Shown here: positions 11,380-24,095 of the stretch, piece after piece
Layout of the letters: every line of letters starts with the position of its first letter
How positions within the stretch are numbered: the first letter of the stretch is position 1
Origin: Chloromonas sp. AAM2
Taxonomy: Eukaryota; Chlorophyta; Chlorophyceae; Chlamydomonadales; Chlamydomonadaceae
Direction: 5' to 3'
Assembly: GCA_004335635.1 (NCBI GenBank)
Contig: QAXH01005507.1
Location: 7,587 to 71,586, forward strand
DNA: 64,000 nt
The notes under the pieces: generated by a model
What the model was told of the DNA's origin: nothing
What the model saw: only the letters and a program-made list of their open reading frames with translations
Database searches by the model: none
Made by a program: the position numbers and the translations under genes

Positions 11380-14300
11380 ATGCCCGGGCTCGGTGGTCCT
11401 GACATTGTTGGTGGCCGAGAAATGATCACCGGCAAATCCAGTAGACGGGTATGGAGCTACGAGGACCTCCAGGTGCTGAATGCAGTGGCGAGCCCAGTCT
11501 GGGTGTTCAGGTTAGTGTCAATGCGCGCCTGAACGCAGAGGCAAGGACCTTCGGACGTTTGACACCTTTTTGCTGTGCCTGCAGCTGCGCGACGAACCGC
11601 ACAATCTGGGCCAACAAGGCTTGTCTTCAAAACTTGGGCCTTGGGTGAGTCATGAGTTTACTTGCCTGAGGTGTAAGACCTGGTGCGAAGTCGACCACCC
11701 TCATCCAGTGTAAACCATGTGCCATGCAGGTCATTGGACAAACTACTAAGGCTCAGCAAAGCCAGCATCGAGGACACGGGCAAGTTGGCAGCGCTCACCC
11801 AGTGCGTGCGCAGAGAAGTTGAGGTGTGTGCACTACACCTCTACCCAGCAGGTGTTCCATTTGGACAGTGTCAGCAGTGAACATGCGTACGCTATGTGGA
11901 AGTGTGATGACGACGTTGGGAGGGTGTGGAAGAGGGGGGTGCTTAATTCTACGCATTTGCATGCCACATGCACTCATGGCACAGGACGTGCCAATGTGCC
12001 GACGACAAACATAAAGCCAATGTAAAGTGGGTTTAATACACTTGGGACAATATATCCAGAAGGACAGTTGTGCCTTGCCATGCCAAAATGAGCCTGGAGA
12101 TGCCCCTGAAATGATATTACAACTGGAGCCTCCCCTCGCCGCACCAAACTTGTTCCAAATGAGCCTCAATGGGGATGCACAGTCAGACGCAATAGCTCAC
12201 AATGTTCATCAGAACGCTCGGCTAGGGACCGTAGGTACCATGCTACGCGTAGAGCAACGCTAACTGCTGTCTTGTCCACATCTTTTTCATCTCTGCGCCA
12301 CGTTCGAGCCACGTTGTACCCTGCATGTACAACCGGGCATTCCAAACATGCATATGAATATGCTGCACTGCATCATACTCACGACTGTGCACCACACGCC
12401 AAGCCGCAGCTATGGTATGAAAAATGTAAATTCACTGGGCACTGTGAGCTGCACAACAACTGATCAGCATACATTGTATGTTGCATGCTACAGATTGGTG
12501 GCGGAGAGCTGGTGTTGAGTGGCGATGGCCCCCTGCCTGGCGTCATTATCCATCAAGAGTCCCACATGACAGAATACCTGTACCAGGTGAATGACTGAGC
12601 GCACATCAGCGCTCTCCTTGGCCAGCAGTTTGCTTGAGTCACAGCGCTCGCCGTGCACCTGGGCTGGCCAGAAATCTAACACGTTTTCCTGTTGCCTGCC
12701 CGCAGCAATTGATGCTGTCCCAGCCTGACTCAGACACTACGCTGTGCACACTGGTGCAAGCGGTACATGCCTCAAACCGACAAACCACCACCAACCAAAT
12801 GACAACAGTACAGGTGTGTGAGTTGGGCATGGTATTCTTTCGCTGCTTTTGCAAACACGCTCGCCTGCATGAGTTTGGCAGAGTCGTCCGTGTGCACACC
12901 TGAATGAAGCACATGTTGATGGTTCAGCAGTGCTTGTTGGAACCCATTGCACGTGGCTTCCGATTGTATATTCTGCAGACGTGTGGCGAGTCAGGCCTGT
13001 CCAAGGGGTCTGTACCATCAACTCTTGACGGCAAAATCAGCAGAGTTGGTGGGTGCCTATGTTTGCGCATGAGCGTGGGTTTTTCGGCAACGACACATCA
13101 CATGGTGCGAAGGCCATAGAATCCACGCAACAAACTCTACGTCCCTTGGAAGGCACTCCATCCCACTCGGCACGTTGGGGCAACATTGTACACCCTGCCA
13201 GGACTTCTGCTGCTCTCATATACACAGGGAGCCACCCTGGGCTCTTCCATTTTGTCAGGGACTCATGCTGCCATCTCAGCCGCCTTGGCTGCCCCTGGAT
13301 TTTGGTGGCGGCACAAATACAGCGGCCAGCCTGCTTACACACGTTAGTTTGGACTTGGCACCAGCAGTCCTTTGCAATGCGAGTACATGATGATGTTGTA
13401 TTGTATATGGATGCTTGAGCCATCTTTTGTTCGGCTTGTCGGTCGAAACAGATGAAACGCGCGCGCGCGCACACACAAACACACACACCGCACACACCAT
13501 GCAACATGCAGGTGCAGCGGCCTCCCTGGGCATGCCCGACATCCTGGACCTAGTGGAGGGCATCCTGGCCCAGCGCCCCGTGAGCATGGACATGGTTCAG
13601 TCGCTGCACCAGATGCTCATCAGGGGCGAGCTCGCGCTACAGGCCAACAACCGCATGGGCGAGGAGCTGCTGGTCAAGGAGGAGCTGGACCAGGACGTGG
13701 GACTCAACCTGCTGCAACTGCTGGGTGAGTGGAGCGCATGTCTACACATACCTAGAGGGACCTGTGGAAGGAGTATATGTATACGTACTTTTGATGTCAT
13801 GGGTACTGCGCAGCTGATTGGGCATGTTTAGGAGGCTTAAGGCTTGGTACTCAGTTAAAGATTCACATTGGTTAGCTCACAGGAAAAGTCATAGCTGAGT
13901 AAGTTCGCTATCACGTGCAACACTCCCTGTCATGGCCAAACTGAATGCACGTAAAGCTTGGTTCGAATTGGCACTGATGCCACATGCATCAGCCAGTCTT
14001 GCTCTGAACAGCCACTGCTTCCTCCGCCCACCCGTTACCGTCTCTTACGTTGCTTCCAGGGTCTAGCACGCTGCACAGCTCCTCTGAACAACCTTCCGAC
14101 GGCCAGAATGACGCCTCTGGCGCGCCCCTGTCGCCCACTTTGTTGAGGCGGGCCCGGGGGAACCACGGGCTGGTCAAGTCTAGCGCGGGGAACGAGAGCA
14201 GCGGGTCGCTGCAGCTGCTGGCGGGCAGCGATGATGAGGAGGGAGTTCAGGGGCCGGTGTTGAGCCTGCTGCCAGCCATGGAGGTGGGGCAACGGAGGCA

Positions 14301-17300
14301 ACTCATCACCATCGTCATTTTTGACTGCTGTTCATGATCATGGTCACCTTCATCATCACTGTTCAACAGTAGCATCATATGGATTGCTCAGGCTCAACAG
14401 TCCAGCACGTTGCACGGCACCACAGCTGATTCGCATGCCGGTTGGCTCAGTTTGGTGGCTGAACCTTTTCTGTACGCCACGGGAAATTTCGAGAAAGTAC
14501 CAGTTGCTTTGAAGGGTCACATGCTGCCAGCTGAGGCTGAGTGCAGCCCTCTGTGTGGTTCAGGGTCTCGCCTTTCTCTCAGCCTTTCTAAACAGCGTCC
14601 AGCTGCAGCACATTGTTACATTACACATGTGTACAGGCTGTCCTGGGCACAGTGGACGACTGGCGCTTTGATGCCTTCAAGCTCGCTGAGGCCACGGCCG
14701 GCCACCCCATGTCGGCGCTGGGCTTCTGGCTCATCAAGCGCGCGGGGCTGCTGGACAGTCTGCAGCTGGACGGGAGGGCGCTGGCACGCTTCCTGCGCAA
14801 GGTGGAGGACTGCTACCCCGACAACTGCTACCACAACAAGACACACGCAGCAGACGTCCTGCAGGTCAGTGTGTTTGTCATGTGTCACTTGTGTTGCTGC
14901 GCTTGTCCATTGTATGGAATGGTGCATGTATGGATTACGCACGCGGCGTCAGAACAGCTGAAGGCGGGATACACTGGCAGTGGGTTGCTTGGGTTGGCGA
15001 GTCACCTGCTGCAGATGAGCAAGCAACATATTGCTTTGACACATGTCCTGCATGCTCTTTCATTCTGATTGTGCAGAAAGGGCTCCCCTTACATTCCTTA
15101 ACGTCTGGCTGTTGTTCCTCTATCAGGAAAGCCTGGCCGCATGCCAGGCTGTCAACAGTCCCTGTGCCAACTAAGCCAACCAAGTTGCTGTCCAGTTCTT
15201 GGTACCAGTCAACATTGCCCAGCATGTTTGATGGGGGCCATTGCACGGCATATCTTGCACTCCGCAGAGCATGCACGTGCTTATGACGCGCGGCGGCCTG
15301 CTGCGGCGGCTGGGCGACGACACACCTCTGATCATGCTGGGCGGATACTTGGCAGCCATCATACACGACAACGAGCACAGGCAAGTCCAGGAAACCGCCG
15401 TGTTTCTGGAACCTGTGTTGCAGTTGTCACCTGCATCTGTCTAGTTACGTGTGACTCAGAAGCTGCAGCTGGTACTCAAACTCGGCCGCAAAGCCAGGCA
15501 TGCCTTGAAGACTGGGGCTTTGAGCTCAACGCCCATTGATTGTCAGGGTGACGCTGTTGGCTGGGTCAACAGGTGGTGATGTAGCAAGGATATGTCAATC
15601 ATGCTGGCGATGCCACGACCATGGTCACAGGGGCCTGAACAACGACTTCCTGGTGCGTGTGAGCGACGACCTTGCGCTGACCTACAACGACACCTCGCCC
15701 ATGGAGAACCACCACGTGGCAGCGGCCTTCCGTGTCATGCGCACACCCAGCTTCAACTTCATCAAGCGACTTTCCCGCGACAGGCTGGTGAGTCCCTCGC
15801 TGCGCCGAGGGGGTGCGAGGGAAGGGGAGGGGCAGGGGCTTGGACAGTTCACAGCTACATTCACCCCCTCCCAGTTCAAAGTACCAGTTGGTGGTGCTTT
15901 TGATGGCATCCATTCCTAACCCACCCACAGACACCCCTGTTCCTGACCAGCTCAAAATGGCCCCAGAATTCAAATGTAAACTCCTTGAAGTGTGCATAGG
16001 CCATTCCAATGCAACTGCTGATTTTTGCAGCCTCGGCGTGGCCATGTCATGGGTTGTATGCAAGGTGTTGCATCACCGCAAATGAAAAGCATCATCGTGC
16101 ACGGTCATCTCAATCTCTGCTGTGTGCACGTACGTGCAGGCACGGTTGCGCCGTTTGCTCATAGAGATGGTGCTGGCCACTGACATGGTAAGCCCGCCCA
16201 GAGCGCCTGCTGCTATTATTACAGTCGTAGATGAAGGCTATCACAGTCAAGATGAGCAATGACATGTAGCTCATTACCTCCACTGATCTGTGCCTGGCTG
16301 CAGAAGCAACACTTCAACATCCTTTCCAAGTTCCAAGCCAAGCTTCAGGTAAGCCAAACCTGCAACACACCAGCTATCTGAAGACAACCTTACACAGTTG
16401 ACGCATACGTTACCAGCACAGCACAATGAGCACTGTGTGGTACTGACCCATGATGAGCATACATGTTTTTTCCTGCAGGTTAAGCTCCGCAGCAGCAGCT
16501 ACCAGAGCGTGTGCTCCCAAGAGCCCGCCCTCTCGGGGCGGCGCTCCGAGGCCACACAGGAGGATGCCTTGCTGGTGGAGGACGAGGTGGACAGGAGCCT
16601 GGTCATGCAGGTGGGTTGGGGAAAAGGGCACGGCCCTGGTGTGGGTGGGCTAAGGCAGGGGGGGCTAAGGCAGGTTGGACTGGGTGTGGGCTGAACATAA
16701 ACCGAAGGATATGAGACTCTGCTCATCCCAAGCTGGATCGAGCATTATTACAGCTGGTCAACAGAGGCGCCCATCCTCCCATGGCAGCCTTTGGCATTGA
16801 GATCACAAGATACGACAATAGCCTGACGTGTACATTGTCATGGCGCTCTTCCTGACATGCATAGCTGCTGCTTGTCGTTTCCAGGTCGCGCTTAAGTGTG
16901 CTGATGTGGGCCACCTGGCGGCGCCCTGGGAGGTGCACCACCGCTGGGTCAGCGGCCTGGAGGAGGAGTTTTTCAGACAGGCAAGCGACAGGGCAGGGGC
17001 AAGGGAACTGCAGGATAAGGGATGGGCAGGTGAATAAGCGGTTAATAAGGGAAACGAGCTAATTTCAAGTCGGATGCAGTTTTACATCCTGAAGGGAGCA
17101 AGGCTACAGCTAGTCACCATGTCAAGTCATTGTTGCACCCTACTTTTTGCTGAAAATGGCAGGTGCTGCCAATCGAGCTTCAGATAGGGGAACGGGCTTG
17201 AAAAGACCAGTTGAGGGAGCAAGATTGCAGCTAGATACCATGTCGGCTTGTTAAGCGTTGGACCTTGTCTCAAGCAAGGCTATGCCTGTTACGGCACAGC

Positions 17301-18111
17301 CACATCCCGATTAGTGCTCAATCACGTCACTGCCGATTTCTTGTGAAGGATGGAAGGCAGCGCCGACCGAGCCTCTTTGTTGCTGTGTTGGTTGCCCGCA
17401 GGGTGACAAGGAGCGGGCCGCCCACCTGATGGTGTCGCCCCTCATGGACCGCTGCAAGGACGGAATCACCAAGTCACAGGTGCCTGCAGCACCCTACTGG
17501 ATGCAGGGTTGCATATGATGCGTGTGGGGATTGCAACAACAACTTTCTACATGCATTCACGCAATGTTGCCATGAGTGCTGCGTTGTGGTGCTTGAGTCA
17601 CAGACCTGACACTGTGTCTGCTGTCCACCACATCGCAGGTCGGTTTCTTTGACATTGTTGCGTTGCCTCTGTTCTACTCTTGGGCCGCTGTGTTCAATGA
17701 GGCACTGCCGCTAGTGAGGGCGGTGGAGGACAACTGCAACAGGTGGGAAACAAGGCAGGGCACAGCTAGTGGGGTGTCTGGCGCTCAGATCAAGCCATTG
17801 CTCTAGCAGGGCAACAGCAGGTGGAGTATCCGCAGCAGCTGTATCTGCCAGCAGCTGGTAGGAATAACTTATCACACACATTGCGCCCAACATGCCCATG
17901 CCCATGGCCCAACTGCAACACAGGGGCAAGGCAATATGGGTATCTCTCACAATGCAACTGGGATACCTGTCCTTTAAGCCGAGTCTGTTGAGTACCTGTC
18001 ATTTTGAGGTGCTGCTTGCAACAGATCAGCCACGTCACATAGATTGGAGCTGGTCGTGTTTGCAGGTGGCGGCTTCTTGAAGCAGGCCGCAACGGGCATG
18101 GGAGCAAGTAA
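11380..18111 (+). CDS. PAS domain-cyclic nucleotide phosphodiesterase (class I)
   Basis: Seventeen exons join to 657 residues: 11380-11510, 11585-11644, 11730-11823, 12494-12586, 12706-12817, 13512-13724, 14060-14283, 14637-14864, 15268-15380, 15631-15787, 16140-16187, 16304-16348, 16479-16610, 16885-16980, 17402-17479, 17639-17742 and 18066-18111. Residues about 32-100 look like a PAS domain (ASPVWVFR, then RTIWANKACLQNLG). A Ser/Gly-rich linker with a DDEE cluster follows. The catalytic PDEase domain starts near 310. It shows YHNKTHAADV (374-383), HDNEHRGLNND (from 418), NDTSPMENHH, KCADVGH with metal ligand Asp557, and SQVGF with the invariant purine-binding Gln608. All four metal-ligand positions are intact, so the enzyme should hydrolyse cAMP, cGMP or both. 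The PAS domain suggests regulation by a ligand, redox state or light. Two introns begin with GC. The start is the first in-frame ATG; an upstream exon cannot be excluded. Confidence 0.88.
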
Positions 18112-19857
18112 AGCGACGCGCCACAAGCATCAGAGGTGATGGCACATCACCAGTGGTTTGATTGGCATTTGAGTTCGGTATGAAGGCCTTTGACAAAGTG
18201 AAATTAGAACATGCAGGCGCAACATTGCTAGAGTTGCACGTCATGATCAAAAAGCTTTCTTGCGTGGAGGCATCATACAGCCTGGCGGTGAGGAAATTGC
18301 CGTGCTTTGACTTCAGCGCGTAACAGAAGCTACTGCTAACGACTGGAACGGATGGACTCACGGACAACACTAGCGTTGAGCAACCGGACTGTATGTGCAA
18401 GCTCTCGCTCTGCATTGGACGGCTTTCATCAAGTTGCTGACCATCAACCACATGCGATCACCTCATGTCTTCTGTCTGCAGCGCATTCATAGTGCAAGAG
18501 TGCGTAGTGACAGCAGATTGTTCATTCTTCCAATTTCTTCTTAAAGTTTCTGCCGAAGATTCTGTGCATCAAACCCCTGTGTGTATGATATAGCATAGCA
18601 TTAGCAGAGCTTCTGTCTGCAATCCCTCTCTACCTATGCTTTGCTGCACCAGCAGGCTAGTACGGAATTCGCTCGCATGGCATCACATGCGCACTGCAAG
18701 CCTGATCATGGAGTGCTTGGTGTCCTGCATGTGTGCCAACGCCTCGACATCAATCAAGGACAGCTGTGAAGTTCCTTTCATTTTGCATGCTCTTCTATAG
18801 GTTTCAATCTCTTGATCAGAAGCCTAGGTTCGGCCTGGTGGTGGGTCGGCACGTGGAATGGCAGTTGTTCTTATGATCAGTTGAGGCTCAATCGGCAGGC
18901 CCTGGCAGAGAGTACTACAGGTTGCAACCAGTAGCAGCTGTTTTCATGGCAGAACTAACGGCATCAAATCTGACTGTTGGGCGTGGAAAGACGTGCTGCA
19001 TGGCTCAAGTGAATGGCCTGGTTTGTGTTTTTTTTCTTCTGAGTGGGATGCTGGAATGGGTGTTTGTCCCGGTCTACATCTGTGCATTTGAACTCGTACC
19101 AATGACATAATCAATTGACATTACTGGCTCAGCTGATGTTGTCCACCACCGAGAAAGTGTGGACTTGTATGCGTGGGTATGGAGGATTGCCACAAGCAGG
19201 CCAAGAGATAAATGATTGAACCGCATGTCGCGTTTCGTTCGTATTGAGCCAAAGATCACTCATTCTGGTGTTTGGCAGGCTGAAAAGTTTGCTGTACGCT
19301 TTGGATCGACCACAACAGAGCGCTTTTGGACTTTTGGTTTCTTGACAGTCAGTGATATAATCACCTGACTGCGATCACCTTACTGTGAATTGAACCAAAG
19401 GTGAGTTGGACTGCCGTTCGAGGCAAGCCGGAAGAGCAGCACTGCTGCAATCATTCTTCATACTTGTGTTCATGGCAGTTTTTGGAGCTTTTCAGAATTC
19501 TGCTGCGTTTCTTGGTCCTTCTACAAGCGTCGTTCAGAACTGTGCTTTGCGTTTTGAAGGGTCTGCATATACCCTTCTGAGTGGGTTGCTTCAGAGTTTG
19601 ACATCGGCATGTGAACAGGCCAGCAGTGTGGCCGGTGTGTTTCCTTAACCTTCTATCTTGGTGAGGATGCTGCGCCTTTCAGTTTGACGCATGAGTTGTT
19701 ATGTGTCAAAGGCACAGGGCTTTGGTTTGGTATGGCCACAAGGGGGGAAAAACGAGAATTAGTCCTGGGATGTGCAGTTGGTATGGCTCCATGAGAAAGG
19801 ACTACAGCGGCTGCCGAGTGCAATTTCGGATGCCTCCGTTGGGTGTGCATATGTTAT

Positions 19858-19905
19858 TACAAGGAAGGAGTGCACACCAGGAAGCACATCCACGCAAATG
19901 AGTCG
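19858..19905 (+). repeat. Short arm of the GTGCAC element family
   Basis: TTACAAGGAAGGAGTGCACA followed by a variant inner part (CAGGAAGCACATCCACGCAA). The same variant is seen at 60538 and, on the opposite strand, at 30104-30141. This defines a second subfamily. Confidence 0.6.
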
Positions 19906-20512
19906 ATCTTGTACTGCACACTGATATCATTACGCTTTACTTCTTTTGAACATGTTGCGCCGGAGAGTGCTTAATAGAGATACTGCTCAAGTCAGGTTTG
20001 TACCCAGATTACTGGGGCTGTTGGCTGTTGCGGGCTGTTGGCTGTTTGAAGCACCGCAACCCTTGGTATGCATGCTTGGCTGCCGTTCTTGCCGATTGCC
20101 TGGTACATAATGACACGGGTGAACTCCTGACCTCTTGTAGAAATTGTACTAAACGACGGTGAACAGCACCAATTGCAACAAGTACAGTGACTGTCCCTTT
20201 ATCCGACCAAATTCCATTACGCTATCCACATATCCACGTACCTTGCCGTCGTGGGCCGGTTGGAAATAGGGACTGTCACTGTCTTGCAACCATTCACGCT
20301 TCCTGCCCATACTTTTGGCATCACTTCTGCCACCACAAATCACCTGTTGATGTAAAAACTTGCAGTTTCAGTTGCTCACGCTGGGTATGCTGGCTTTGAC
20401 CAAGGATAGTCAGCCTGACAAACTGTACGACTTTATGATGCCGCCGGTCAGTCCTCTGCTGCAGCATTTGCCCTCCTGTCTCTACGGCATGTGCTACGGC
20501 AGGAACAAGAAC

Positions 20513-21364
20513 TTACAAGGAGGGAGTGCACACCCTGAAGCACGTCCAACGCAAATACCAACTACTTGGCGCAAATTGCAAAAATTTCTCGTAGTAAAGG
20601 GGAATCTGACCGTGTCAGCANNNNNNNNNNNNNNNNNNNNNNNNNNNNNNNNNNNNNNNNNNNNNNNNNNNNNNNNNNNNNNNNNNNNNNNNNNNNNNNN
20701 NNNNNNNNNNNNNNNNNNNNNNNNNNNNNNNNNNNNNNNNNNNNNNNNNNNNNNNNNNNNNNNNNNNNNNNNNNNNNNNNNNNNNNNNNNNNNNNNNNNN
20801 NNNNNNNNNNNNNNNNNNNNNNNNNNNNNNNNNNNNNNNNNNNNNNNNNNNNNNNNNNNNNNNNNNNNNNNNNNNNNNNNNNNNNNNNNNNNNNNNNNNN
20901 NNNNNNNNNNNNNNNNNNNNNNNNNNNNNNNNNNNNNNNNNNNNNNNNNNNNNNNNNNNNNNNNNNNNNNNNNNNNNNNNNNNNNNNNNNNNNNNNNNNN
21001 NNNNNNNNNNNNNNNNNNNNNNNNNNNNNNNNNNNNNNNNNNNNNNNNNNNNNNNNNNNNNNNNNNNNNNNNNNNNNNNNNNNNNNNNNNNNNNNNNNNN
21101 NNNNNNNNNNNNNNNNNNNNNNNNNNNNNNNNNNNNNNNNNNNNNNNNNNNNNNNNNNNNNNNNNNNNNNNNNNNNNNNNNNNNNNNNNNNNNNNNNNNN
21201 NNNNNNNNNNNNNNNNNNNNNNNNNNNNNNNNNNNNNNNNNNNNNNNNNNNNNNNNNNNNNNNNNNNNNNNNNNNNNNNNNNNNNNNNNNNNNNNNNNNN
21301 NNNNNNATAGAGCACAATGCTGGCGGTTAAGAGAGCCGTCATGGGGTGTGAGTCCCCTTACAAA
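20513..21364 (+). mobile_element. Two-ended copy of the GTGCAC element, interior unsequenced
   Basis: The left end TTACAAGGAGGGAGTGCACA is at 20513. The right end, ATGGGGTGTGAGTCCCCTTA followed by CAAA, finishes at 21364. The right end is roughly the reverse complement of the left (GTGTG-AGTCCC-TTACAAA against TTACAAGGAGGGAGTGCACAC), so the element has imperfect terminal inverted repeats. The gap 20621-21306 hides its interior, so coding capacity is unknown. A separate right end of the same family lies at 24049-24095. Confidence 0.6.
20621..21306. other. Assembly gap (686 N)
   Basis: Unknown bases. The true length may differ from the number of Ns. Nothing can be said about the content except that both flanks belong to one repeat family. 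Confidence 0.99.
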
Positions 21365-21667
21365 CGCAACCCTGAACACTTGGGCCGGTCGGAAAAAGGG
21401 ACTGTATATCTTAGTGCTAGCTCACATAGAGCTTAGAAGACGGATACGCTTGTGACCGCTTGTGCACTCCCTGCTTGTAACCGAGTTGTTGCTGTTGGAC
21501 AACATATCCAGACTTTGTTTACCAGTCTACACACCAACAGCACATCCCAGTCTCACGCCACACTGGTGCAGACGTAATATTCACTATCTCTGTCCACGTC
21601 CACAGTCCAATCCCCTGGAGTTGTCCCCTTTTGCTGGCCCCACACTGGTTCCTGGCGGTATTCACAA

Positions 21668-21703
21668 GAATTGTCCCAGAACTGGCAAACTTTTTTTCCC
21701 GGT
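21668..21703 (-). repeat. Single arm of a short inverted-repeat element
   Basis: AATTGTCCCAGAACTGGCAA followed by a T run. It matches the right arm of the complete element at 30698-30845. Upstream it carries CACACTGGTTCC, which is also found beside the arm at 29819. Confidence 0.6.
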
Positions 21704-21940
21704 CTGCTGAGTTGATGAGTTAAGCTAGAGCCAGGGTCAGAAAGTAAACCCAATACTTTCTCGGGCAAGCCATTCTTGGAGAATTGCCCGAGAAACTACC
21801 GGGTTACCCGGGGAGGCCTGATCAACCAACCACGATGTGCAACGATGCAACGGTCTGCGAACGGAAAGGATGGAAAATCGCCCCTTAAGGCGACTTGGCG
21901 ACTTCGCAACTAGTTTCGCGCACTCAACAGGCCTGCAACG

Positions 21941-23475
21941 ATGAGCCTCATACCTTCTTCCGTTGTGTCAGCCTTGACAGCAGCTCGGAATGCCTTGTAC
22001 TCAGTTGGTATCAAAGAGCCCTGGAAGGTGTGTCCGGAATCGTTCTGTACATACTTGCAGCATGCATGTTCATTAAAAGCAGCTGGCTGGTCTGGGCATC
22101 TGACTTTCCGGTTAAACCCTTACACGGTGGGATGGACATGGTGCGTGCCGCAGGTGACAGGCGCATGGACGAACCCTGACTTCTCGCACTACCTTCCCAC
22201 AGGCTTGGAATACAGGAAATTCTCGCCCGGGTGCGTGGGCATGGGGCAGCATACTCCATGGACCTCAGGGTTGCTGCACGGTGCAGAACTCAACATGCCC
22301 TTGTTTTCCTCAGGGTGATTCTAAACAGGAGATGGCTCGGGCAAGACGAAGCTCAGCAGCATGCCAGCGACCCTTTCACTGCTCTGTGAACACAACGTTC
22401 CAGCACAGCTTTGCAGGCACACTTACATGCAGCTTGCTAGTAGCCACGGCACACAGCATGTTGAGCCCATCTACGTGATCATTTCAAGCTTTGTGCCGTG
22501 GTTTGTGCGTACAGGTCGCAGCCTGTCAAGGCTATCGTGCCCCATGACCACCCATCCCTTGTGTACGACATCAAATACTATGGTACGTGCATCCAACACT
22601 GCATCTGTCATTCTGTGAATGCAATCGCTTGGATTTTGCAACTAGCTATGGGCAAGCAGGGTCGTGCAGATGGGACAGAACAAGCAAAGTCGAGCAAGGA
22701 CAGGCAGTCTTGCAGGCATGGAATAAGAAGCCGTGACAAACAGGCAAAACGCTGGTTCAGACAGGCAGTGCAGTGCAGGGTAGGGCGGGAGGGACAGCAG
22801 ACAGGCAAGCGTAGTTTTGTTTCTTGGTATGGTACCCAGCCTTGTGCCGCCATGACTTGCATGCAGTCCGTGACTACCGGCGCAACAACAAGTTCACACA
22901 GCGAACGGTGGATGCCTCACCGTTTGATTTCAACAAGGTAAGAGGTGCTGGGGTGCTGTAGTGAAGAAGGAGTATGTACGATTCGTATCGCAGGTCATCA
23001 CTGGCCGGGTCATACAGTGCAGGCTACCTTCCAGGGCTCACCCACACACATGGCTGAGCTCCATGCAGCAAATTGAGCACGACGTTCTGCCTGGCAAGTG
23101 CCGTTCATACCTCGGGGCGCAAGCCTCCTGATGTGCCACCTCAACTGCGTTGCAATGAAGTTGCATGAGCCCATGAGACATTGTGAAGGATTATTGCAAG
23201 TCTTGCATGAACAGGCTGTATGGCTTGACATCTCTGACCTTCTGCTTGAGTCACTGTGGCGGCATACACCTGAAATAGCTGGTGTCATCCAGAGCCTTCT
23301 GCCTTGTGCTGTGCTGCCAGTTCCTTGCGCTGAACGCCCTTTGCCTCTCACAGCACATGCTACATGCTACATGCTGCTTCTTCCCTGTGCGCAGATGTTT
23401 GCGAATGCGCCCATCAAGCCTGATCAGATCAAGCACGTACCAATGCCTACTGTGATGCCTACACGTGGCTACTAA
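21941..23475 (+). CDS. Small protein, probable mitochondrial complex I B14.5a (NDUFA7)-type subunit
   Basis: Five exons (21941-22027, 22154-22230, 22515-22582, 22867-22937, 23395-23475) join in frame to 127 residues. The protein starts MSLIPSSVVSALTAARNALY, then has GIKEPWKVTG, LEYRKFSPG, VYDIKYYVRDYRRNN and a proline-rich tail ending MPTRGY. From memory, the YDIKYYxRDxRRN block and the short basic N-terminal helix recall plant and algal B14.5a/NDUFA7, an accessory subunit of the respiratory NADH dehydrogenase. The length is in the right range. I cannot verify this by alignment, so the name is tentative. The exon structure itself is strong, because every junction is in phase and the splice sites are standard. 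A TGTAA polyadenylation-type signal follows 86 bases after the stop. Confidence 0.6.
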
Positions 23476-23560
23476 GTGTTGTGTATTTGTTGCAAGTTGT
23501 CTTTGTGCATGGTGGTCACATGGCCTTTTTCACGGTGACACTTTCACAGTGACGCAACGT

Positions 23561-23565
23561 TGTAA
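23561..23565 (+). terminator. Putative TGTAA polyadenylation signal
   Basis: TGTAA is the usual polyadenylation signal in volvocalean green algae. This copy lies 86 bases past the stop codon of the complex I-like gene, a plausible 3' UTR length. Confidence 0.4.
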
Positions 23566-24048
23566 CAGACATTAGTCTGTGCCCCCTTGACCGCACAGGT
23601 TGACAGTGGAGCCAACAAGGTTTACATATGCCAGCTAGGGTTTGTTGAAACACAGAGTTTGTTGAAGCGTTGGCATGACCGTCACCATTCCGAGCGATGA
23701 AAAACATCTAGATACGTACAGTGTTGCTGTGTCCGAGTACGAACGAGTAAGGAGTATCCTGAGCACAGAAGTATCCTGAGCATCCTGAGCACAGAAGCAG
23801 CACTACTTGGCAGCACAAGCGGAAGGCTCAACCTCCTGTCAGCCTGATTACCATACCTGAGAAGATAAACATGCGAGCCGAGGGATCTATCTCTCTACTA
23901 CCACCTATCAGAGTCTGATAGGTGGTAGACCGGCGGCTCTAAGGTTCCGTACTCTTTCTGATTGCACCTGGGGCAGACAAAGGATGGCCAAGCATGCTGA
24001 CGTGCATGGTCCTGAGCATTGCAATGGACGCTGCAATAGCGGACACTG

Positions 24049-24095
24049 CTGGCGTTTAAGAGAGCCGTCATGGGGTGTGTGTCCCCTTACAAACA
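24049..24095 (+). mobile_element. GTGCAC element, right end
   Basis: CTGGCGTTTAAGAGAGCCGT followed by CATGGGGTGTGTGTCCCCTT and ACAAA. It is almost identical to the right end after the assembly gap (21318-21364). The similarity extends to the downstream GGGCCGGTCGGAAA. Confidence 0.6.

Larger units (their letters stand above)
18112..21940. other. Spacer with repeats and an assembly gap
   Basis: No gene is recognised. A shortened GTGCAC-element arm lies at about 19858-19905. A longer copy begins at 20513 and runs into 686 Ns. A MITE arm lies at 21668-21703. The stretch 21860-21920 resembles the TAGTTTCGCG/TTGCAAACTAG repeat seen near 2300-2680. The promoter of the complex I-like gene should be close to 21800-21940. 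Confidence 0.6.

Noticed and set aside
20360..21379. Long open frames on both strands
   Set aside because: They are produced by the run of Ns in the assembly gap.
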